Positions 7,301 through 10,332 of a stretch of 10,332 nt of DNA are shown piece after piece. Origin of the DNA: Lentzea sp. (lineage in GTDB: Bacteria > Actinomycetota > Actinomycetes > Mycobacteriales > Pseudonocardiaceae). Position numbers and translations under genes: made by a program. The stretch covers positions 1 to 10,332 of the forward strand of contig JASLAV010000502.1 of assembly GCA_030146905.1 (NCBI GenBank), given 5' to 3'. The notes under the pieces were generated by a model. That model searched no databases and was not told the origin of the DNA. It was given only the letters and a program-made list of their open reading frames with translations. Each line of letters begins with the position of its first letter. Position 1 is the stretch's first letter.

Positions 7301-7817
7301 TCCAGCCCGCCACCGGGATCCAGACGGTGGCCGCGGCCTCCAGCAGCTTGTTGACCAGGTAGTCCAGCAGGCGCGCGGCCTGCTTGCCGAGTGCCTCCGC
7401 GCCGGACGCGACCGTGTCGAAGCCCTTGGCGATCAGCTGGGCGACGCCCATCTCCGCCAGGAGGCCGGCCTTCCAGCCCAGCGCGATGTACTGCTCGTGC
7501 GCGCGGGCGGCGTCGCCGTCCCAGTGGTCGCGCACCTTGCCCACGGCGTCGGTGAGGTTGTACGAGACGTCGTTCATGGCGTTGCCGACCATGCGCCACG
7601 CGTCGCCGTCGGCGCGGATCTTCGACCAGTCGCCGGTGATCGGCGTGATGATCGTGGCCACCAGGCTCTCGCCCGTCACGGCCTCGAACACCCAGTTGAC
7701 GGCCTGGACGCCCCAGCCCTGCTCGGCCAGGACGTCGTTCAGCGAGGCCGTGTCGACGTCCGGCTGCTTCAGCGAGGCGGCGACCGGGCGCGGGTCCTGG
7801 TAGGCGGCGGCCGTCAC
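4395..7817 (-). CDS. Large WXG-type type VII secretion cargo with repeat linker and C-terminal effector-like domain
   Basis: Protein of 1140 residues in three parts. Residues 1-280 form a helical head of the WXG100/ESX kind, with DHWDGDAA (W99-D-G101) at the helical turn and amphipathic or hydrophobic helices around 120-215. Residues about 281-872 are low-complexity Pro/Gly/Ser/His/Asp repeats, probably disordered: GLP[ST]PP units, a 9-residue PGSH array and [KR]PHD units. Residues about 873-1140 are globular, with GSIARGQDV (977-985), LRY (1020-1022), FGGP (1036-1039), PFTGTG (1088-1093), PEW (1100-1102) and LP.RAEIW (1110-1117). Head, long linker and C-terminal domain match the polymorphic-toxin plan of ESX substrates. 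I do not recognise the C-terminal family: it does not match the TNT motifs I know, and an ADP-ribosyltransferase-like fold is only a guess. Start GTG 7817 overlaps the previous stop (GTGA). An in-frame open stretch reaching to 8012 lies over the preceding gene and is non-coding in this frame. Confidence 0.88.
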   Translation of the reverse strand: MTAAAYQDPRPVAASLKQPDVDTASLNDVLAEQGWGVQAVNWVFEAVTGESLVATIITPITGDWSKIRADGDAWRMVGNAMNDVSYNLTDAVGKVRDHWDGDAARAHEQYIALGWKAGLLAEMGVAQLIAKGFDTVASGAEALGKQAARLLDYLVNKLLEAAATVWIPVAGWIKAAEMVWNAYQIYRRVMDIIDTVKKLIADVKSLFDAVGRVFSAIGKLKDADSLAEAMNATQEVAEAGRDVRNAVNDIRDDMTSIKESATEIADRGNDIGSKVSEVYTPPGTSDGTKPAAASAVAPGGAPVSAPPVLNGGPDTTATHAAAAAGPSVSAPPSLGAGGGGGGMPTGGVPTGGHSGSGGVPSGGHAPAGAPPRLDTTHAAGAAPAAAPPSHQQTPMGGAMPMGAPMAPGGGGGDQTRSSGSRPGAGGVPAFPSGSQTGGAKPSSGLPTPPVQGTGLPTPPGHANSGSGSANTGSGTGGARPGSGLPTPPSSYSTPGAPGSHSAPGTSGSHAAPGAPGSHSSSGTPGSHSSSGTPGSHSSSGTPGSHSTSGGPGSHAAPGTPGSHAAPGSAGTHPTPGSGSGLPTPPGHTSGTGDHQTPGGSGSGLPTPPGHPSASAGTATAPAPSGTGGGLPSPPGHPSPATDHSAPGGSGLPSPPGHPSPSAGGGLPSPPGHPSPSTDHPAPSGSGGLPSPPGHPSPSAGGGLPSPPGHPSPTTDHPVPSGSGGDSSTPRPHDTTPSGTAPHDPSSPRPHDTTPNGSTDTKPHDAPDSTKPHDTDAKPQDTDGKPQGTDGQSHDGTKPHDGDPKPHDTDGKPHDTDTSGADDVRPQDPQPGPDAPPADHAPDPRPGDDTARTENTENNGNNGNGDGASPPPPTGPDLKGHFDAAAMAAQGQGYQHQLEQMLPNQADRDRYVELSQRLSTDLSADEAQHVADVRNQIKVDTGDIVTKALNQGALSTYLPDQPHAPGSKQETWQGQMGGSIARGQDVVDVNTPQGLRDGLALDDKGKGWTPIPEGAQTAMQLRYEVTDQNAGNHNVPFGGPKKDVPDFTQPGPYTESHYQSPQEQAHYEASQKQMAAAGGAATPYDGYDPFTGTGSTMGGMPEWRVDGGTPLPDRAEIWQVNADGTEKLHAVYDRKFGWTKL
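5370..5633 (-). repeat. [KR]P[HQ]D repeat segment in the large cargo protein
   Basis: Residues about 729-816 of the large protein repeat [KRA]P[HQ][DG] followed by short Thr/Asp/Gly spacers, about 11 degenerate units (KPHDTDG and KPHDTD are typical). The segment is rich in Lys, His and Asp, unlike the neutral repeats on its N-terminal side. It may be a flexible, charged, possibly metal-binding linker; that function is speculation. Confidence 0.8.
5682..5933 (-). repeat. GLPSPPGHPSP repeats with a 111-base higher-order period
   Basis: Residues 629-712 of the large protein contain five GLPSPPGHPSP units. The leucines are spaced 21, 15, 22 and 15 residues apart, so the last four form two copies of a 37-residue (111-base) compound unit, alternating a TDH-containing spacer with an SAGG spacer. 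Degenerate GLPTPP units occur further upstream at residues 444, 454, 483, 580 and 603, making ten in all. The pattern indicates expansion by unequal exchange. Confidence 0.85.
6087..6329 (-). repeat. Nine-copy 27-base tandem array encoding PGSHxxxGx
   Basis: Residues 497-577 of the large protein are nine 9-residue units with His at 500, 509, 518, 527, 536, 545, 554, 563 and 572. At the DNA level three successive 27-base copies (6181-6207, 6208-6234, 6235-6261) are identical; the outer ones have diverged. Identical central copies suggest recent expansion and likely copy-number variation between strains. The array is open in other frames as well, which creates false reading frames on the + strand. 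Confidence 0.92.
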
Positions 7818-8119
7818 TTCAGGATCCCGTTGAAGATCGTCATCTGAGCCCTGTCGACGTCCTCGTAGACCTTGGCCGTCGCGTCGACCGCGGACGCCGT
7901 GCCCTCGAGCTTCGACTTGCCGAAGTCGAGCGTCTCGTCGAACAACGCCCGCACGACGTCCACGCCCGGCTGCAGCAACGCCAGCAGGCCGGTGAAGCCC
8001 GCCTTGTCGCACGCCGTCGCGTGGACGTACTTGCGGATCGTCTCGAACTCTCGGGCCTCGGTGCGCAGGTACTCGGCGTACGCGCGCAGCTCGGCCGCAT
8101 CGGTGGACAGCGACGACAC
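7814..8119 (-). CDS. EspC/WXG100-like small type VII secretion protein (module gene 1)
   Basis: Protein of 101 residues and the first gene of the module. It is predicted to form a helical hairpin: helix 1 about 6-34, a turn around DKAGFTG (38-44), helix 2 about 52-95. It lacks a strict WXG, but the C-terminal end carries YEDVD (85-89), a YxxxD secretion signal of ESX substrates, followed by AQ as in EspC-type proteins. Family knowledge says such proteins pair with a partner helical hairpin; here the partner is probably the WXG head of the large protein encoded next. Start GTG 8119 has a strong ribosome site AGGGGGGA (8123-8130), 4 bases upstream. The stop overlaps the GTG of the large gene. 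The exact family (EspC versus WXG100) is uncertain. Confidence 0.85.
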   Translation of the reverse strand: MSSLSTDAAELRAYAEYLRTEAREFETIRKYVHATACDKAGFTGLLALLQPGVDVVRALFDETLDFGKSKLEGTASAVDATAKVYEDVDRAQMTIFNGILK

Positions 8120-8173
8120 AGGTCCCCCCTGCGGACTCAGGTGCTCAGGTCACGCTGTGACGCAGCACGCTCG
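8120..8173 (-). promoter_or_regulatory. Gap before the secretion module with inverted and tandem repeats
   Basis: These 54 bases separate the cysteine desulfhydrase gene from the six-gene module on the same strand. They contain a perfect inverted repeat GTCAC-GCT-GTGAC (8149-8161) and an 8-base tandem pair ACTCAGGT GCTCAGGT (8135-8150), one mismatch, as written on the + strand. This could be an operator or a weak hairpin between genes. I see no clear -10 hexamer and no T-run, so either co-transcription with the upstream gene or an unusual promoter is possible. Confidence 0.35.
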
Positions 8174-9262
8174 TCACCAGTTCCCCGTGCGGTGGAAGTT
8201 GTTCAGCCGGTCGAGGCACGGTGCGAGGTCCATGCCCTGGGCCGCTACCCATGAGTCGTCGTAGTACGTGTTCGCGTAACGCTCGCCGCCGTCACAAAGG
8301 AGCGTCACCACGCTGCCGCGCGTGCGCGACTGCCTCATCTCGGCGATGATCTGGAACGCACCCCACAGGTTCGTGCCGGTCGAGCCGCCCACCCGGCGGC
8401 CGAGCAGGTCCTCCACGTACCGGATCGTCGCGATGGACGCCGCGTCCGGCACCTTGATCATCCGATCGATGACCTCGCCGATGAACGAGGGCTCCACGCG
8501 CGGCCGCCCGATGCCCTCGATCCCGGAGCCGCGCGTGGCCACCAGACCGCGGTCGTGGTCACGCCACGCGTCGAAGAAGACCGAGTGCTCGGGGTCGACG
8601 ACGGCGAGACGCGTGTTGCGCTTCTGGTAGTGGATGTACCGGCCGATGGTGGCCGACGTTCCGCCCGTTCCGGCGCCCACGACCACCCACTCCGGCTCGG
8701 GCGAGGGCTCCAGCCGCATCTGCTCGAAGATCGACTCGGCGATGTTGTTGTTGCCGCGCCAGTCGGTCGCGCGCTCTGCGTGCGTGAACTGGTCCATGAA
8801 GTGGCCGCCGAGCTCGGTGGCCAGCCGCCGCGACTCGTCGTAGAGCGCCGACGGCTCGTCGATGAAGTGGCACCTGCCGCCCTGCCGCTCGATGAGCGCG
8901 ACCTTCTCCGCCGAGGTCGAACGGGGCATCACCGCGATGAACGGCAGCCCCAGCAGCCGGGCGAAGTACGCCTCCGACACCGCCGTGGAGCCGGACGACG
9001 CCTCGATCACGGGCGTGCCGCCGGTGATCCAGCCGTTGCAGATCGCGTAGAGGAACAACGAGCGCGCCAGCCGGTGCTTCAACGAACCCGTGGGGTGGGT
9101 CGACTCGTCCTTCAGGTAGAGGTCGATGCCCCAGTCGAGAGGGAGCGGGTAGCGCAGCAGGTGGGTGTCGGCGCTGCGGTTCGCGTCCGCCTCGATGATC
9201 CCGACGGCCTCGCGCACCCAGTGCCTTGTCCTGCTGCAACACCGGTCAACGGATGTACTCAC
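8174..9262 (-). CDS. cds1: Cds1-like PLP-dependent L-cysteine desulfhydrase
   Basis: Cytosolic fold-type II PLP enzyme of 362 residues. It closely resembles mycobacterial Cds1 as I remember it (Rv3684), which breaks L-cysteine into sulfide, ammonia and pyruvate. Visible motifs: the PLP lysine in TGSLKHR (58-64, Lys62), the substrate loop SSGSTA (89-94) in place of the SGNTG of cysteine synthases, the phosphate-binding GAGTGGT (197-203), STGTN (294-298) and the C-terminal CDGGERY (323-329). The SGSTA change and the long C-terminus separate it from CysK/CysM. I chose GTG 9262, giving MSTSVDR; the longer in-frame opening to 9283 lacks support. No ribosome site is seen, but a TATCGT -10 element lies 6 bases upstream, suggesting a leaderless mRNA. 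The stop is 54 bases before the secretion module. Confidence 0.88.
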   Translation of the reverse strand: MSTSVDRCCSRTRHWVREAVGIIEADANRSADTHLLRYPLPLDWGIDLYLKDESTHPTGSLKHRLARSLFLYAICNGWITGGTPVIEASSGSTAVSEAYFARLLGLPFIAVMPRSTSAEKVALIERQGGRCHFIDEPSALYDESRRLATELGGHFMDQFTHAERATDWRGNNNIAESIFEQMRLEPSPEPEWVVVGAGTGGTSATIGRYIHYQKRNTRLAVVDPEHSVFFDAWRDHDRGLVATRGSGIEGIGRPRVEPSFIGEVIDRMIKVPDAASIATIRYVEDLLGRRVGGSTGTNLWGAFQIIAEMRQSRTRGSVVTLLCDGGERYANTYYDDSWVAAQGMDLAPCLDRLNNFHRTGNW

Positions 9263-9268
9263 GCGGGC

Positions 9269-9274
9269 ACGATA
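9269..9274 (-). promoter_or_regulatory. Putative -10 element of the desulfhydrase gene (leaderless)
   Basis: TATCGT on the - strand fits the actinobacterial TANNNT -10 consensus and is followed by six bases, then the GTG start. That spacing would put the transcript start at or next to the GTG. No convincing -35 is visible, and no ribosome site lies in the gap, which agrees with a leaderless start. Confidence 0.45.
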
Positions 9275-9288
9275 ACCGCGCAAGGCGA

Positions 9289-9558
9289 TCAGGCCTGGGT
9301 GACGGGACCTTCGTCACCACGCAGCTCGGAGCGCAGCTTGTCGCGCTCGGCCTTGCGCTTGCCCTGGTGCTCGTTCAACCCCGCGGCGACCCGCTGGCGC
9401 AGCCCCTTGAAGACGAACAACGACGCCGGCAACGCCACGACGACGCCGACCGCGAGCGCCGGCAGCAAAGGAACCTTGAACAACATGAGTGCGCCCGTCA
9501 CCACCGCGACGAGACCGAGGCGGGCGAGAACGTACAGCGTCACATCACGAGCCAGCAC
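9289..9558 (-). CDS. DUF4229 small membrane protein
   Basis: Protein of 89 residues with two transmembrane segments (about 7-27 and 30-50) joined by a short turn containing KVPLLP (28-33). A basic, charged cytoplasmic tail (GLRQR, then GKRKAERDK, about 52-75) follows. Size and layout match the actinobacterial DUF4229 family, whose function is unknown; I recall members often lying near menaquinone genes or AsnC regulators. Here menA is about 7 kb away, with the secretion module in between. The GTG start at 9558 is four bases after the stop of the upstream regulator gene, so the two are probably co-transcribed. There is no strong ribosome site, which fits coupling; an internal GTG five codons in is an alternative start. 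Confidence 0.78.
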   Translation of the reverse strand: MLARDVTLYVLARLGLVAVVTGALMLFKVPLLPALAVGVVVALPASLFVFKGLRQRVAAGLNEHQGKRKAERDKLRSELRGDEGPVTQA

Positions 9559-9562
9559 CCGT

Positions 9563-10027
9563 TCAGGTTACGTCGCCTTCCTCGTCCCCGGTGTTCGGGC
9601 GTCCCTCGAAACGAGTGGAGAGCACCACGGTCGTGCGGGTGCGGGCGACACCGGGGATGCGCCGCAACCGCCCCAGCGACCGCTCCAGGTCGTCCACGGT
9701 CGCGACCCTGACCTTCACGATGAACGACTCGTCACCGGCGACCCGGTAACACGACTCGACCTCGTGCAACTCACCGAGAGCCACCGCGACCTCGTTGTCG
9801 TCCGCGATGTCGGTGGGATGGATCCCGATCAAAGCGGTGACGCCGAGACCGACAGAGCTGGGGTCGACAACAGCGTGATAACCCACGATCACGCCACTGG
9901 ACTCGAGCTTGCCGACGCGCTCGTGCACGGCAGAGGCGGACAACCCGACCTGCCGGCCGAGGTCGGCATAAGTGGCACGCCCGTTGGCGCGCAGCGCGGC
10001 GATGATCTGTCGATCAAGAGCATCCAC
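9563..10027 (-). CDS. Lrp/AsnC-family transcriptional regulator
   Basis: Protein of 154 residues, the normal length for the family. The N-terminal helix-turn-helix begins at LDRQIIAALRANGRATYADL (4-23) and continues with GLSASAVHERV (28-38). The ligand-binding RAM domain (about 62-145) has GYHAVVDP (49-56) before it and the VAGDESFIVKVRV stretch (96-108) that carries the family's effector-binding turn. Such proteins sense amino acids and act as dimers or octamers. GTG 10027 gives a standard N-terminus. A longer opening to 10066 adds 13 residues unlike the family. A TAGGCT -10-like hexamer lies 7 bases before the GTG, suggesting a leaderless transcript. Downstream lie the DUF4229 gene (4 bases away) and the cysteine desulfhydrase, a plausible target by analogy with cysteine-responsive Lrp-type regulators; the true ligand is unknown. 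Confidence 0.9.
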   Translation of the reverse strand: MDALDRQIIAALRANGRATYADLGRQVGLSASAVHERVGKLESSGVIVGYHAVVDPSSVGLGVTALIGIHPTDIADDNEVAVALGELHEVESCYRVAGDESFIVKVRVATVDDLERSLGRLRRIPGVARTRTTVVLSTRFEGRPNTGDEEGDVT

Positions 10028-10034
10028 CTGGACA

Positions 10035-10051
10035 AGCCTATGCCCCACGTG
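10035..10051 (-). promoter_or_regulatory. Putative promoter region of the Lrp/AsnC gene
   Basis: TAGGCT (10035-10040, - strand) fits TANNNT and sits 7 bases before the GTG start, as in leaderless genes. A perfect CACGTG palindrome at 10046-10051 lies just upstream, where autoregulation by an AsnC-type protein might act. There is no -35 resembling the consensus. Confidence 0.4.
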
Positions 10052-10160
10052 ACACGCACGTAGCACCGGTCACACGAGCACAGACGCGAGCCGCCACCTG
10101 ACCGCACGCGCAGGCCCCAGCGCCGGCAAGGGCATGTGCAAGCCGCAGCCAGGCCAGCGA

Positions 10161-10242
10161 TCGCGAGTTCGGGGCGCGGGATGCGGCGGCACGGGGCACG
10201 GGGCACGGGGCACGGGGCCGAGCGTGGGGTTTCGCGAGTTCG
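10161..10242. repeat. 11-base direct repeats around a heptamer array
   Basis: TCGCGAGTTCG occurs at 10161-10171 and again at 10232-10242, on either side of the CACGGGG array. The second copy is also part of a near-perfect 12-base palindrome, CGCGA-GT-TCGCG (10233-10244). Confidence 0.7.
10190..10217. repeat. Tandem heptamer (CACGGGG)x4
   Basis: Four perfect head-to-tail copies of CACGGGG occupy 10190-10217. The unit length of 7 in a non-coding region suggests a slippage-prone simple repeat. G-runs of four at 7-base spacing could also form a G-quadruplex on the + strand. Confidence 0.9.
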
Positions 10243-10243
10243 C

Positions 10244-10317
10244 GTCGGTCGTCCGGGTTCCTCTTCGTGTCAACCGCCGAAGGCGAATCGGCGCGAAGCG
10301 GGGCCCCGACGACCGAC
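10244..10317. other. Long imperfect hairpin near the right end
   Basis: Bases 10244-10253 (GTCGGTCGTC) pair perfectly with 10308-10317 (GACGACCGAC). The pairing continues inward with 10255-10257/10304-10306, then, after a symmetric 5x5 internal loop, CTTCG/CGAAG (10263-10267/10294-10298). After a 7-base bulge it ends with CGCCGA/TCGGCG (10275-10280/10288-10293) around a 7-base loop. This makes about 24 base pairs in 74 bases. There is no T-run on either side, so it is not a typical intrinsic terminator. Confidence 0.5.
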
Positions 10318-10332
10318 TCAGGGCGAACACGC

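Larger units (their letters stand above)
10052..10332. other. Non-coding right flank with repeats
   Basis: No convincing gene lies here. An 86-codon opening on the - strand (10070-10330) is Arg/Pro-rich low complexity with no recognisable domain, and I reject it. The stretch instead holds a four-copy heptamer, an 11-base direct repeat on both sides of it, and a long imperfect hairpin, each described separately. It is probably the intergenic region before a gene beyond the window. Confidence 0.55.

Noticed and set aside
5644..7599. Second - strand frame across the repeat region
   Set aside because: Arg/Pro-rich out-of-frame translation of the large gene; no plausible domains.
7818..8012. N-terminal extension of the large cargo gene to 8012
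   Set aside because: The extra 65 residues overlap the 101-residue gene in another frame and are Arg/Gly-rich nonsense; the GTG at 7817 with a GTGA overlap fits the operon.
10070..10330. 86-codon open frame on the - strand at the right end
   Set aside because: Arg/Pro-rich composition, runs through the simple repeat, no recognisable family.

Overview
The window is very GC-rich, with frequent GTG starts, overlapping genes and actinobacterial protein families: a UbiA-type MenA, a Cds1-like cysteine desulfhydrase, DUF4229, a DPBB/SH3b wall protein and a type VII (ESX) secretion cargo. This points to an actinomycete, probably of the Pseudonocardiales. The genus is inference; no marker gene is present.

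Left part, + strand: a secreted protein with a signal peptide, an RlpA-like double-psi beta-barrel and a C-terminal SH3b domain (114-1220). It is followed by menA (1268-2140), which prenylates 1,4-dihydroxy-2-naphthoate in menaquinone synthesis. menA meets the next gene tail to tail with only 3 bases between the stop codons.

Centre, - strand, read from 8119 down to 2144: six tightly packed genes with junctions GTGA, TGATG, ATGA, TGA-G-ATG and TGATG. They look like one translationally coupled type VII secretion cargo module. In order: (1) a 101-residue EspC/WXG100-like helical protein with a YxxxD signal; (2) a 1140-residue protein with a WXG-type helical head, about 590 residues of Pro/Gly/Ser/His repeats and a globular C-terminal domain; (3) a 139-residue protein built of two 'YRG' repeats; (4) a 327-residue protein that joins a second copy of the C-terminal domain of protein 2 to two YRG repeats like those of protein 3; (5) and (6) two related helical proteins of 149 and 133 residues that share an internal motif and the C-terminal tail FTED[KA]W. 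The layout suggests a secreted, possibly toxic, effector with partner and immunity or accessory proteins. I cannot name the effector family, and no secretion machinery (EccB/C/D/E, MycP) lies in the window.

Right part, - strand: an Lrp/AsnC regulator (10027-9563), a small DUF4229 membrane protein (9558-9289) and a Cds1-like L-cysteine desulfhydrase (9262-8174). All lie upstream of and in the same direction as the secretion module, so read-through into it is possible. The regulator and the desulfhydrase each have a TANNNT -10-like hexamer 6-7 bases before their GTG, as in leaderless actinobacterial transcripts. The last 300 bases hold no convincing gene but contain a tandem heptamer, an 11-base direct repeat and a long imperfect hairpin.

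The most interesting feature is the six-gene module: three of its six proteins are modular recombinations of two domains (C-terminal effector domain and YRG repeats), and two others are paralogues with a matching tail.
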